Assembly (NCBI GenBank): GCA_964413825.1
Contig: CAYPTS010000002.1
Span: forward strand, 1-61,964
Source: JAFGKM01 sp964413825
Lineage (GTDB): Bacteria; Ratteibacteria; UBA8468; B48-G9; JAFGKM01
Length of the DNA stretch: 61,964 nt
Direction of reading: 5' to 3'
Each line of letters opens with the position of its first letter. The stretch's first letter is position 1. The notes beneath the pieces are model-generated. The model was not told the origin of the DNA. It saw nothing but the letters and a program-made list of their open reading frames with translations, and did not search any database. Shown here piece by piece: positions 8,656-17,095 of this stretch. A program made the position numbers and the translations under genes.

Positions 8656-10503
8656 ATGATTAACGTCAAAAAGACACTGCCCGTGCTGGTATTTTTTGTT
8701 GCGGCATCCATGGGTTGCTGCAGCGAATGGTTTCAGAAAAACAGGGAGTTGGCGGCTGTTTTCCATCCGCGCGTATGGACTTACATAGAAATGGCCGGAA
8801 ACGAAGATGCTGCGGGGAGACAGAAGGAAGCCGATTCACTGCTCAGGCGCGCCGAAAGAAAGATAGAAGAGGCAAAGCCCTTCATGCCCGGCAACTGGCC
8901 TATGGGATGGCCGCAGGACGGTAAAAACACGCTGAAATTTCTGCAGTATGCGGCTCCCGATGCATATATGTACAGAATTATAGGAGATTATGCCTATTCG
9001 CACAACAGGATGAAAGAGGCGCTGGCATATTATGAAAAATACATTCTGCATTCCGTCGTTTCCGATACGGATTATATGGCAAAAATGGCGGATATCTTTC
9101 AAAAAGAAGGCAGGCCGCGGGATGCAATAATAGTTTACAACAATATTTACAGTGTGGTGGAATCAAAAAATTTTCACGGGACAGGTTTTTCCCGGAATTA
9201 TCTGACAGGCAAAATCAAAAATCTGAATATGCAGATTAGGAAACCCAATGTCCTGCTTCTCGACATATTTTTTGTCGGCATCGGGGATTATACCATGAGC
9301 GACATTCAGCAGATGTTGACGGAAAAAACCATGGGAATGAAGGAATTTTCCATTCTGCCGAGACGGGATTTTGACAGGGTAATGGCTGAAGAATCTCTGA
9401 CTAAAGAGGATTTGCAGTATCCCGATGAATTGTCAAACCTGGGCAAGATGTTGAATGCGGATTATATAATCAGGCCTTCGCTTACGCTTATAGACGGATA
9501 CTATATTTTTCATGCGGACGTTTTCGACCCCGCGAGAAAAATATGGTTTGAAAACTACGAATACAAGACCCTGTCGCGCATTAACATTGCAAATCTTGTC
9601 GACCGCTTTACATGGCAGTTCAGGGGCAGGGAGATACCTGCGGGATTGCTTTTGCCGGAGAGTGATTCTCTCTGGGAGTATGAAACCGACAGTCTGATAA
9701 ACGACCTCCGGATTTCTTCCGGGGGCGAAAGGATTATTGCGGGATGTGACAGCGGTGCGGTTTACGTTTTCAATGCAAAAGGAACGGTGCTCAGGAAATT
9801 CAAGATGTCTGAAAAAATACTGAAGACCGCGGTTTCGCCCTGCGGGAAGTTTTACTCGTGGCTCGCTCTTGACGGCAATGTCTTTTTTGCCGAAGAACCC
9901 GGCAGAGTTGTCAGGTGGAGTGAAAAACTTGGAAACCAGGGAAGGGACATTGATATTTCGAAAGACGGAAGGTTTGTTGTTATAGGAGTAAACAACGAGG
10001 TGATTTTCAAAGACCGGCGGGGCGAGATTTTCTGGCGGGAAACCGTACCTCATTGGGCGACAAAGATAAAAATATCCGGGGATTCCCACAGGATTTTTGC
10101 GGGCATGGAAAACGGTGGCTATTGGTGTTTTTCAGACGAGGGAAACATTCTTTGGAAGAAAAATCTCGGCAGCAGGATAACTGACATAAAAGTATCCGCC
10201 GGTAACTACAGTTGCGCGGTTAACGTTAGCGGAAAAACTTTTGTTTATGACGAAAAGGGGAATGAAGTTATGAACTTCGACGCGGGCAAGGATATGCAGT
10301 ATTCCGCTTTCAGGCCCGATGTGATAGAACTGCTTTCCGGAAAAAAAGGCAAGTACGTATATCTGCTGTCCGCCGATAAAAACCGGCTGTGGGAATACAG
10401 CCTCAGCGGCAAGGTGAATTTTATCGATGCCCTTTCTGACGGCAGGTTCATATGCGCGGTGGAAGGGAAAAACATTTTTACTTTTAGAACGGTCTGGAAA
10501 TAA
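8656..10503 (+). CDS. Probable lipoprotein: TPR, CsgG-like middle and beta-propeller C-terminus
   Basis: Function unknown; 615 residues. The N-terminal signal ends SMGC-CSEW, a plausible lipobox. Residues 40-190 hold TPR-like helices (YMYRIIGDYAYSHNRMKEAL, then YMAKMADIFQKEGRPRDAII). Residues 195-330 resemble the CsgG/nucleotide-binding-like fold of secretion lipoproteins (VLLLDIFFVGIGDY, LPRRDFDRVMAEESLTKED, MLNADYIIRPSLTLIDG). From 345 to the end, repeated WEY/FNAKG/ISGDSHRIFAGM-type blades indicate a PQQ- or WD40-like propeller. AAGGAG precedes the ATG. It is tightly linked to the HEAT/CBM9 gene; together they may form a periplasmic or envelope scaffold. That role is inference. Confidence 0.75.
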   Translation: MINVKKTLPVLVFFVAASMGCCSEWFQKNRELAAVFHPRVWTYIEMAGNEDAAGRQKEADSLLRRAERKIEEAKPFMPGNWPMGWPQDGKNTLKFLQYAAPDAYMYRIIGDYAYSHNRMKEALAYYEKYILHSVVSDTDYMAKMADIFQKEGRPRDAIIVYNNIYSVVESKNFHGTGFSRNYLTGKIKNLNMQIRKPNVLLLDIFFVGIGDYTMSDIQQMLTEKTMGMKEFSILPRRDFDRVMAEESLTKEDLQYPDELSNLGKMLNADYIIRPSLTLIDGYYIFHADVFDPARKIWFENYEYKTLSRINIANLVDRFTWQFRGREIPAGLLLPESDSLWEYETDSLINDLRISSGGERIIAGCDSGAVYVFNAKGTVLRKFKMSEKILKTAVSPCGKFYSWLALDGNVFFAEEPGRVVRWSEKLGNQGRDIDISKDGRFVVIGVNNEVIFKDRRGEIFWRETVPHWATKIKISGDSHRIFAGMENGGYWCFSDEGNILWKKNLGSRITDIKVSAGNYSCAVNVSGKTFVYDEKGNEVMNFDAGKDMQYSAFRPDVIELLSGKKGKYVYLLSADKNRLWEYSLSGKVNFIDALSDGRFICAVEGKNIFTFRTVWK

Positions 10504-10509
10504 GAAGAC

Positions 10510-10678
10510 AAAATCAAAGCCCCTCGCAAGAAGAACGGGGGTTCGGGAGTCGGGATTGGGTGTTCCCCGTAAAGAAAAAACGGGGCAAGCGGGAAAGACA
10601 AAGGAAGAGAAGAGTTTTTTCGAATCCCTAATACCGAATCTCTAATCCCGGTACTTAATTAGTTTGAGACAAAGGAGG
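10510..10678 (+). repeat. Leader module A (R1 type)
   Basis: A dispersed-repeat copy filling the gap before the oxidoreductase gene. Its left flank is AAAATCAAAGCCCCTC. The interior has GGTTCGGGAGTCGGGATTGG, then a CCCCGT/ACGGGG hairpin, and it ends at the AAAGGAGG ribosome-binding site (10671-10678) of the gene at 10688. It aligns over most of its length with module B on the other strand (16767-16919). Confidence 0.85.
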
Positions 10679-10687
10679 ATATGCAAA

Positions 10688-11701
10688 ATGGTTAAGATTG
10701 GTATAATTGGAGCAGGGTTTATGGGAAGTATGCATGCGAGCGTTTACAATCTTTTGCCTGATGCCGCAATTGTCGGGATTGCCGACATAAGGGGAGAAAA
10801 GGCAAAGTCTCTGGCGGCGAAGTATAAAACAATACCGTATTATGACCCCCAGCAGTTGTTCGACAAACAGGATATTACGGTCATTGACGTTTGTCTGCCG
10901 ACGTTCATGCACAAGGAATACGTTATTAAGGCCGCGGAAGCAGGCAAGGACGTATTGTGCGAGAAACCGATTGCGCTTACCGTCGAGGATGCCGATGAGA
11001 TGATAAAGATTTGCAAAAAAAACAATGTCAGGTTTATGGTGGCGCACGTGATAAGATTCTGGGACGAATACCGGTTTTTGAAAGAGGCGTTCGACAGGAA
11101 AACTTACGGAGAGTTGAAATCTCTTTCATGCAGGCGTCTTTCTGCCCTGCCGACTTGGGGATGGCAGGACTGGCTTCTCAATAACGATAAATCCGGAAGT
11201 GCCGTAGTCGACCTGCACGTTCACGATACGGATTTTATAAGGTATCTCATTGGAGAGGAACCCGGAAAAATTTATTCCAAAACGTTAAAAGACGAAATAC
11301 CTTATTCGCATATATACACCACATTTTCTTTCAAAAACGGACTTGTGGTGAGTACGGAAGGGGGATGGGACTATCCCGCGTCATTTCCCTTTGAAATGAG
11401 TTATATCGCTAAGTTTGAAAAGGCGGTGCTTGACTTCAACTCGAGAAATACTCCTTCGCTTACGGTTTATGAATCATCCGGCAAGGTGGACAGACCTGTC
11501 TTTGAAAAGGTGAAGGTTGACGGGGCAGAAGGCAACATAAGCGACCTCGGCGGGTATTTCTTCGAGCTAAGGTATTTTGTCGACCACGTGTCGCATAACA
11601 AGCCTTTCAATGTGGTTACCCCCGAGGATGCCAGAGATTCCCTGCGCCTGATTTTGAAGGAAAAAGAGTCTGCCGATAAGGCCGCTGAAATTTCCCTATG
11701 A
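10688..11701 (+). CDS. Gfo/Idh/MocA family oxidoreductase
   Basis: NAD(P)-dependent dehydrogenase of the glucose-fructose oxidoreductase/inositol dehydrogenase family; 337 residues. The Rossmann motif is IGIIGAGFMGSMHA at residues 4-17. The family signature CEKPIALTVEDAD lies near 93-105, with the catalytic-region Lys in EKP. DLHVHDTDFIRYL near 177 is the usual metal/His region of the C-terminal domain. The substrate (a sugar or cyclitol) cannot be told from sequence. ATG 10688 is chosen because AAAGGAGG stands nine bases upstream; a TTG at 10664 lies before that site. It overlaps era by ATGA, an unusual pairing. Confidence 0.9.
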   Translation: MVKIGIIGAGFMGSMHASVYNLLPDAAIVGIADIRGEKAKSLAAKYKTIPYYDPQQLFDKQDITVIDVCLPTFMHKEYVIKAAEAGKDVLCEKPIALTVEDADEMIKICKKNNVRFMVAHVIRFWDEYRFLKEAFDRKTYGELKSLSCRRLSALPTWGWQDWLLNNDKSGSAVVDLHVHDTDFIRYLIGEEPGKIYSKTLKDEIPYSHIYTTFSFKNGLVVSTEGGWDYPASFPFEMSYIAKFEKAVLDFNSRNTPSLTVYESSGKVDRPVFEKVKVDGAEGNISDLGGYFFELRYFVDHVSHNKPFNVVTPEDARDSLRLILKEKESADKAAEISL

Positions 11702-12588
11702 AAGTCGGGTCTGTATCTATCGTAGGCAAACCGAATGTCGGGAAGTCGACCCTTATCAACAGTCTGCTGGGTTATAAGGTTTCCATCGTATCTGCGCATC
11801 CCGCAATTACCAGGATAAAAATACTCGGAGTGTATAATTCCGACCGGGGGCAGATTGTAATTCTCGATACACCGGGTTTTGAGAAGAGCCGCAATGAACT
11901 CGGCAGAATGATGTTGAAAACCATATTCAGTTCGGTTGACGACGCCGACCTGATATTGCTTGTAATAGGTTCGCGCGGATGGGATGAAGACGATGAAAAG
12001 ATAATGGAGTCCCTCCAGAAATTCAGGAAAAAGACAATTCTTGTGATAAACAAGGTGGATAAGGTTTCACACAAGGAATTGCTTTTGCCCCTTATAAAAG
12101 AGAGTTATGAGAAATACGATTTTGCCGACGTAGTGCCGGTTTCCGCTTCGAGAAAAAAAAACATAGATGTTCTAAGGGAGTGTATCTTCAGGCATCTTCC
12201 TGATGGCGAGAAGATGTTCCCCGATGAGATGGAGACAAACATTCCCGTGGAATATGCCATAGCGGAAATTATAAGGGAAAAGGCCGTCGATAAAACCTAC
12301 CAGGAGGTTCCGCAGTCCATAGCGGTTGAGGTTGAGGAGATGTCATCCGGGAAGCAAAACAAGGATATGGCGGTTATAAAGGCAAACATTATAGTGGACA
12401 GGGAAAATCTGAAAAGTATCATCATCGGCAAAAACGGCGCAAAACTTAAGGTAATAGGCAAACTTGCAAGGGAAGAAATAGAGGATTTTCTCGGTAAAAA
12501 GGTTTATCTTGAATTGTGGGTCAGGGTTATAAAAGGGTGGAGGGACAGGCCTGATGTTTGCAGGAAGTTTGGTTACGGCGATATGTAG
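11698..12588 (+). CDS. era: GTPase Era
   Basis: Ribosome-associated GTPase needed for 16S rRNA maturation and 30S assembly; 296 residues, standard length. G1 is GKPNVGKST at 10-18, G2 region ITRIKILG, G3 DTPGFEKS near 58-65, and G4 NKVDKVSH near 120. The C-terminal KH RNA-binding domain contains IIIGKNGAKLKVIG near 240-253 and ends FLGKKVYLELWVRVIKGW, the classical Era tail. It overlaps the preceding oxidoreductase by 4 bp and probably depends on its promoter. R3 and an outer inverted repeat follow. Confidence 0.97.
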   Translation: MKVGSVSIVGKPNVGKSTLINSLLGYKVSIVSAHPAITRIKILGVYNSDRGQIVILDTPGFEKSRNELGRMMLKTIFSSVDDADLILLVIGSRGWDEDDEKIMESLQKFRKKTILVINKVDKVSHKELLLPLIKESYEKYDFADVVPVSASRKKNIDVLRECIFRHLPDGEKMFPDEMETNIPVEYAIAEIIREKAVDKTYQEVPQSIAVEVEEMSSGKQNKDMAVIKANIIVDRENLKSIIIGKNGAKLKVIGKLAREEIEDFLGKKVYLELWVRVIKGWRDRPDVCRKFGYGDM

Positions 12589-12602
12589 CGGACTGTTTTC
12601 AT

Positions 12603-12732
12603 CCGGAGAGCGGCGTTGGCTGCGTCGTCATCTTTGCCAGGTGGGAGAGGTCTCCTGACCTCGAAATCGGCATCGGGAGATGCCTCCCACAAGTATGCCT
12701 CCTCGCTTCCTCCTTGCCGTCTTGCTCTCCGG
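12603..12732. repeat. R3 copy 2 nested inside a longer inverted repeat
   Basis: Between the convergent genes era and lonC-like. CCGGAGAGC (12603-12611) and GCTCTCCGG (12724-12732) are perfect 9-bp inverted arms. Between them, at 12641-12690, lies R3 copy 2, a 50-bp palindrome matching 2766-2815 at 44 of 50 positions. The intergenic stretch 12589-12800 shows no gene. The nested layout suggests R3 inserted into an older hairpin. Confidence 0.75.
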
Positions 12733-12800
12733 CGAACTCAATCCGCTAATACAGCAGATTGCCTTCATCCCGATTTCACTTCAAACACATAATCTCCAAA

Positions 12801-15230
12801 TTACTTTGAACTCTTTCTGGATTTTCTGCGCTTTTCTCCCGGAAGTTTCTGGTGCCGAAGGTAGTTTTGCGTGAGTTGCTCAAGTTTCTTTGTTACCAGG
12901 TAGTTCACGCTTCCTTTGGGATAGTTTCCTTTTTTGTCTTTTTCCCCTGCCGGAACTCCCGTGAGGATTTCGATGCCTTCATCGATGGCCTTTACCGACC
13001 ATACGTGAAATCTGCCTTTTTTGACGGCATCAATGACTTCGTCCTTCAGCATTAGATGTTTCAGATTGCTTCGGGGAATGATTACACCCTGTTCTCCTGT
13101 AAGGTTGTTCATTTTGCAGGTATAATAAAAACCTTCTATTTTTTCGTTGACGCCGCCTATAGGCTGGATTTCCCCTCTCTGATTTACCGAGCCGGTTACC
13201 GCTATTCCCTGCTTTACAGGAAGCCCTGAAAGAGAGGAGAGCAGGGCATATAATTCGGCGGATGATGCGCTGTCCCCTTCAATCTCTTCGTATAACTGCT
13301 CAAAACATATGCTTGCGCTGAACACCGCAGGTTTGCTGTCCACGTATTTTTCACCGAGATATCCGCTTAATATCAGGAATCCCTTGTTGTGAATCGTCCC
13401 GGAAAGCTTTACTTCGCGGTCTATGTTTATCATGCCGCCTCTTCCCGTATACACCCTTGCGGTTATCCTTGAAGGTTTGCCGAAAGAATAATCTCCGAGA
13501 GTAAGCACGGAAAGCCCGTTGACCTGGCCGGTTTTTGCCCCGTCCACATCGACCATAATCGTGCCTTCCTTGATGAGTTCTTCAAGCCGTTTCTCTATAA
13601 GATTGGAACGAAATATCTTTTCTTCAAGGGCTTTGTCCACATGTCTTTTTTCGACGACTTCCGAACTTTCCGAGATAGCCCAGAAATTCGATTCCCTTAT
13701 GATGTCTGCTATTTCAATGAACCGCGTCGTTAGTTTGTTCTGGTCTGATGCGAGACGCGAGCCGTATTCAACTATCTTGCATACGGAGTCCCTGTTAAAA
13801 TGCTGCAACTTCTCTTCCCTGCAGATGGTGCTTATGAAAGAGGCATAGTTTTTCACTCCTTCGCTGTCGCCGTCCATGATGGTGCTGAAGTCCGCCTTTA
13901 CCTTGAACAGTTTTTTAAATTCTTCGTCATAAGAAAAGAGCAGATAATAGAAAAGGGGGTTTCCTATAAGGAGTATTTTTACATCGAGGGGAATGGGTTC
14001 CGGTTTCAGCGTGGGGGTATTGATAAGGCGGAACTGTTCATTCAGGTCTTCTATTACTATTTCCTTGTTTTTTATCGCTCTTTTGATTATCTCCCATGAA
14101 AAGTAGTTTTTCAGGATGTCTATCGCCTGAAGAATCAGGTATCCTCCGTTGGCTTTATGGAGCGCACCGGGTTTTATCATTGTGAAGTCCGTTGCCATCG
14201 CTCCATACTGAAACGGCTTGTATTCAATCCTTCCGCTCAGGTTGTATGAAGTCGGATTGGATTCCTTTATTACGGGCGCCCCTTCTGTTTTCGAGTTGTC
14301 GATAAAGACGTTTACCTGATACTTGTAGAGGGCGGACGGCTTTTCCGGAAGTTTGACGCCTGGAAGTATTTCGACGTCCTTTTTTTCCTTGAAATCTTCC
14401 ACGTTGTCAACCATGTCTTTTTCAACGTCGGACAGATATTTCAATACCGCCGGGAGTTTTCTATATTTTTCCTTTAATTCTTCTATCCGCGGGTTTATCG
14501 TATACCTTGCCGTTTCGGTTTCGAGGGCAGTCAATTTCTGCTGGGCTTCCTTTTCCAGTTTTCTTATTTCCCTCGATACAAGGGTAAGTTGTTCATGAAG
14601 AATTTCCTGCTTCTTCTTTATTTCCTCCTTTGCTTCCTCCGTCAGTTTTTCCATGTCTTCTTCTTCAATCGTTTTGCCTTCAACGGTGGGAACGATTACT
14701 ATTCCCGAAGGCGTTTTTTTAATCTGGAAATTGGCAGTTTTTGCGCCGTTTTCAAGTTTCTCAAACAATGCATTGCGCTTGTTCTGAAAATCCTTTATTA
14801 TGAGATTTTTGTGGTCCTCGTACATCTGGCTTTCCAGTTCTTTCGGAAGTTCTGTCTGGAGTTCGTCGGTCAATGCATCCATGTCCTTTTTGAAGTCAAC
14901 GGCTTTGCCGGAAGGCAGTCTAAGAGCGGTAGGCGTATCCGGATTCGAAAAATTGTAAAGATAGCACCAGTCCTGCGGGACAGGCTGGTTTTCCGCCGTT
15001 TTCTTAAGCGCCTGTTCAACGGAAGTTGTCTTGCCAGTGCCGGAAATACCCGTAACGAATATGTTGTATCCGTCGCTTTTTATCTTGAGTCCGAACTCAA
15101 GCGCCTTTTTTGCGCGTTCCTGCCCTATAATTCCTTCGAGAGGAGATATCTCCTCGGTCGTGGTGAAATTGAAATGATTACCGGTGCATTCCTTTTTGAG
15201 TTTTTCCGGTGGAACACTGTATTTTTTCAT
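12801..15230 (-). CDS. Lon-like ATP-dependent protease (S16 family)
   Basis: AAA+ serine protease related to Lon but without the LonA N-domain; 809 residues. The N-terminal GIIGQERAKKALEFGL and Walker A GISGTGKTTS lie near residues 31-70. A long helical/coiled-coil insertion covers about 150-290 (EKLTEEAKEEIKKKQEIL). Walker B/sensor elements follow. The S16 domain has the catalytic Ser in IEGDSASSAEL near 660 and the catalytic Lys in GGVNEKIEGFYY near 703. This matches the Lon-related protease group often called YcbZ/LonP-like. The C-terminus is basic (PGEKRRKSRKSSK). It is divergent from rex with about 100 bp between the starts. Confidence 0.9.
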   Translation of the reverse strand: MKKYSVPPEKLKKECTGNHFNFTTTEEISPLEGIIGQERAKKALEFGLKIKSDGYNIFVTGISGTGKTTSVEQALKKTAENQPVPQDWCYLYNFSNPDTPTALRLPSGKAVDFKKDMDALTDELQTELPKELESQMYEDHKNLIIKDFQNKRNALFEKLENGAKTANFQIKKTPSGIVIVPTVEGKTIEEEDMEKLTEEAKEEIKKKQEILHEQLTLVSREIRKLEKEAQQKLTALETETARYTINPRIEELKEKYRKLPAVLKYLSDVEKDMVDNVEDFKEKKDVEILPGVKLPEKPSALYKYQVNVFIDNSKTEGAPVIKESNPTSYNLSGRIEYKPFQYGAMATDFTMIKPGALHKANGGYLILQAIDILKNYFSWEIIKRAIKNKEIVIEDLNEQFRLINTPTLKPEPIPLDVKILLIGNPLFYYLLFSYDEEFKKLFKVKADFSTIMDGDSEGVKNYASFISTICREEKLQHFNRDSVCKIVEYGSRLASDQNKLTTRFIEIADIIRESNFWAISESSEVVEKRHVDKALEEKIFRSNLIEKRLEELIKEGTIMVDVDGAKTGQVNGLSVLTLGDYSFGKPSRITARVYTGRGGMINIDREVKLSGTIHNKGFLILSGYLGEKYVDSKPAVFSASICFEQLYEEIEGDSASSAELYALLSSLSGLPVKQGIAVTGSVNQRGEIQPIGGVNEKIEGFYYTCKMNNLTGEQGVIIPRSNLKHLMLKDEVIDAVKKGRFHVWSVKAIDEGIEILTGVPAGEKDKKGNYPKGSVNYLVTKKLEQLTQNYLRHQKLPGEKRRKSRKSSK

Positions 15231-15258
15231 TTATTCACTCCGTATCGTGCAAAGCCGA

Positions 15259-15287
15259 TTGAAAAAAATGTTGAAAAAACGTATAAT
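15259..15287 (+). promoter_or_regulatory. Sigma70-type promoter of rex
   Basis: TTGAAA at 15259-15264, 17-bp spacer, perfect TATAAT at 15282-15287. Predicted start is near 15294, giving a leader of about 40 nt before the ATG at 15334. I see no clear Rex-type operator palindrome here. Confidence 0.65.
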
Positions 15288-15333
15288 AATGATACCGGTT
15301 TTGAACAAAAAAGTCAATTGCGGTGCGGTGAAA

Positions 15334-15966
15334 ATGGCGAAAAAAAACAGCATTTCCCAGGAAACCATCAAGCGCATGATTACGTATCTCCGGTATCTTG
15401 AGGCGCAGAAGAAAAAAGGCGTGCGGATAATTTCTTCAAAGGACGTCACTTCTTTTCTTAACGTCCCGCCGGAACAATTCAGAAAAGACCTTTCTTTTTT
15501 CGGCGGGTTCGGCAAGAGAGGCGTCGGGTATGACGTAAACAATCTTCTGGAAACAATCAAAAAAATACTCGGTCTCGATAAAACGATTAGAGCGGTGCTT
15601 GCAGGAGCCGGACGGCTTGGAGCGGCTTTAATCCAATATCCGGGGTTTTCCGGCATAAACATCGATATTATCGCCGCTTTTGACAATGATTCCGCCAAGA
15701 TAGGCAAAACGCTTAAAAACACGAAAATACGCGACATTAAAAAAATCGGGGATTATACAAGAAAAAACAGGGTAAGGGTGGCTTTGTTGTGCGTACCTGC
15801 GGATGCCGCACAGTCTGTAGCGGACGTTCTTGTGCGTTCAGGTGTGAAAGGCATACTTAATTTTGCCCCTGTAAGGCTGATTCTGACTGCCGACGTTTAT
15901 GCGGGGAACGTGGATATGGCATCGGAACTCGGTAATGTGGTATACCACATGAAGGTACCGGATTGA
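15334..15966 (+). CDS. rex: Redox-sensing transcriptional repressor Rex
   Basis: Winged-helix repressor that releases DNA when it binds NADH, coupling fermentation genes to the NADH/NAD ratio; 210 residues. The N-terminal wHTH has RISSKDVTSFLNVPPEQFRKD near 27-47, followed by FGGFGKRGVGYDV, a Rex hallmark. The Rossmann motif is AVLAGAGRLGAAL near 86-98. NFAPVRL near 170 matches the conserved NFAPVxL segment. ATG 15334 starts MAKKNSISQETIKRM; upstream in-frame starts would read through the promoter. The nearby nitroreductase is a possible target, but no operator is evident. Confidence 0.94.
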   Translation: MAKKNSISQETIKRMITYLRYLEAQKKKGVRIISSKDVTSFLNVPPEQFRKDLSFFGGFGKRGVGYDVNNLLETIKKILGLDKTIRAVLAGAGRLGAALIQYPGFSGINIDIIAAFDNDSAKIGKTLKNTKIRDIKKIGDYTRKNRVRVALLCVPADAAQSVADVLVRSGVKGILNFAPVRLILTADVYAGNVDMASELGNVVYHMKVPD

Positions 15967-16042
15967 TTTTTAGCCGCCGATGCATTGCGGGGTCGTAATA
16001 ATGGTTGTAATGATAGAATAAACCTACTGGGAGGTGGTGCAT

Positions 16043-16558
16043 ATGAACGTACACGAAGCAATAAGGATAAGGAGAAGCGTCAGGGTGTATCAGGACAAAC
16101 CCGTTCCGGAAGACGTATTGAAGCGCATCCTGGAAGCTGCAAGACTGGCGCCTTCGGGCAACAACCATCAATCGCGCAAGTTTGTGGTGGTGACGGACAG
16201 AATTATAAAGGAAAAACTTGCACAGGCCGCTAAAAACCAGAGTTTTGTGGCGGAAGCGCCGGTGGTGATAGCTGCAGTGGGGTTGAACCCCGAAAAAATA
16301 ATGTCCTGCGGTATTCAGGGGGACCCGGTTGACGTGGCGATATCGGCGGACCACATGACGCTTGCGGCTGTAGAAGAGGGGCTCGGCACTTGCTGGATAG
16401 GCGCTTTTCTTCAGGACCAGGTGTGCGGTATTCTAAACATTCCCAAACCGTACAGGGTTATAACACTGCTTACCCTCGGATATCCTGCGGATACTTCTGG
16501 AAGCAAGAACAGAAAATCTCTTGGAGAGGTGGTATGTTACCAGCAGTTCAGTCTATAG
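16043..16558 (+). CDS. Nitroreductase-family flavoprotein
   Basis: FMN-dependent oxidoreductase of the nitroreductase superfamily; 171 residues, at the short end. The N-terminus NVHEAIRIRRSVRVYQDKPV carries the FMN-contacting RRSVR. LAPSGNNHQSRKFVVV near 36-51 is the second FMN segment. EEGLGTCWIGAF near 115 and LGYPAD near 150 complete the fold. ATG 16043 is preferred because GGGAGGTGG lies just before it; GTG 16034 and 16037 are inside that site. The substrate is unknown. It lies 76 bp after rex on the same strand and its 3' end overlaps the convergent small gene by 6 bp. Confidence 0.88.
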   Translation: MNVHEAIRIRRSVRVYQDKPVPEDVLKRILEAARLAPSGNNHQSRKFVVVTDRIIKEKLAQAAKNQSFVAEAPVVIAAVGLNPEKIMSCGIQGDPVDVAISADHMTLAAVEEGLGTCWIGAFLQDQVCGILNIPKPYRVITLLTLGYPADTSGSKNRKSLGEVVCYQQFSL

Positions 16559-16762
16559 TTTGAAGATAAATATCATTACCCGGGTTATAAGGGAAGCCGC
16601 AAGAAAAGAGAAAAGCAGCATATAGCCGAGTGTTATCAGTACCATCTTGTAATGTCTTGAGGGGCTTCTCATAATTAAGGCAAGGTTTGATACGAAAACT
16701 GCCAGAAGAGACAAAGCCCATATTGCAATGCCCAGAAAAAAGAATATCTGCAAGTTTTCCAT
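16553..16762 (-). CDS. Small two-TM membrane protein
   Basis: Unrecognised; 69 residues. Two hydrophobic helices (about 7-27 and 42-68) are joined by a short basic loop (MRSPSRHYK), so both ends probably face one side. AAAGGAG stands four bases before the ATG. It has a strong promoter (TTGACA-16-TATAAT) and a 150-nt leader made of module B. This promoter-to-RBS architecture supports a real gene despite the lack of a known family. Confidence 0.7.
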   Translation of the reverse strand: MENLQIFFFLGIAIWALSLLAVFVSNLALIMRSPSRHYKMVLITLGYMLLFSFLAASLITRVMIFIFKL

Positions 16763-16766
16763 TGTT

Positions 16767-16919
16767 CTCCTTTGCCCCCGAACTTTTTAAAAGCCGGGAT
16801 TAGAGATTCAGAAATGCTTTTCTCTGCCTTTGTCTTTCCCGCTTGCCCCGTTTTTTCTTTACGGGGAACCTCCAATCCCGACTCCCGAACCTCTGCTTTT
16901 TTGTGAGGGGTTTTGATTT
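16767..16919 (-). repeat. Leader module B (R1 type)
   Basis: On the minus strand it runs from AAATCAAAACCCCTC through GGTTCGGGAGTCGGGATTGG, a CCCCGT/ACGGGG hairpin and an AGAATCTCTAATCCC-like segment, to GTTCGGGGGCAAAGGAG, the ribosome-binding site of the gene starting at 16762. It is nearly collinear with module A and shares its 3' third with module C. Confidence 0.87.
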
Positions 16920-16947
16920 ATTATATATCTGTAGCATTTTCTGTCAA
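16920..16947 (-). promoter_or_regulatory. Promoter of the small membrane gene and module B
   Basis: On the minus strand, TTGACA (16947-16942), a 16-bp spacer and TATAAT (16925-16920). The left flank of module B starts directly after the -10 box, so the transcript would begin inside the module. Confidence 0.75.
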
Positions 16948-16966
16948 ACGTTCCATAGATTTTGAC

Positions 16967-16995
16967 TTGAAAATGGCCGGCGGTCGGTGTATAAT
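16967..16995 (+). promoter_or_regulatory. Promoter of tRNA-Leu
   Basis: TTGAAA at 16967-16972, 17-bp spacer, TATAAT at 16990-16995. The start is expected near 17002, about ten bases before the mature tRNA 5' end. A second TATAAT lies at 17000-17005. It is back-to-back with the promoter for the minus-strand gene. Confidence 0.7.
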
Positions 16996-17012
16996 TAGAT
17001 ATAATATTTACG

Positions 17013-17095
17013 GCCGGAGTGGTGGAATGGCAGACGCGCCGGACTCAAAATCCGGTGAGGGCAACCTCGTGAGGGTTCAACTCCCTCCTCCGGCA
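17013..17095 (+). tRNA. tRNA-Leu (anticodon CAA)
   Basis: An 83-nt class II tRNA reading UUG codons. The acceptor stem is GCCGGAG (17013-17019) with CTCCGGC (17088-17094) and discriminator A 17095. The anticodon loop is CTCAAAA with anticodon CAA. A long variable arm (GAGGGCAACCTC) identifies leucine/serine class II. The T arm is GAGGG-TTCAACT-CCCTC. CCA is not encoded. The 3' end is repeated twice downstream in the 130-bp tandem repeat. Confidence 0.93.

Noticed and set aside
15184..15333. Upstream starts for rex
   Set aside because: They would place the TTGAAA-17-TATAAT promoter inside the coding region.
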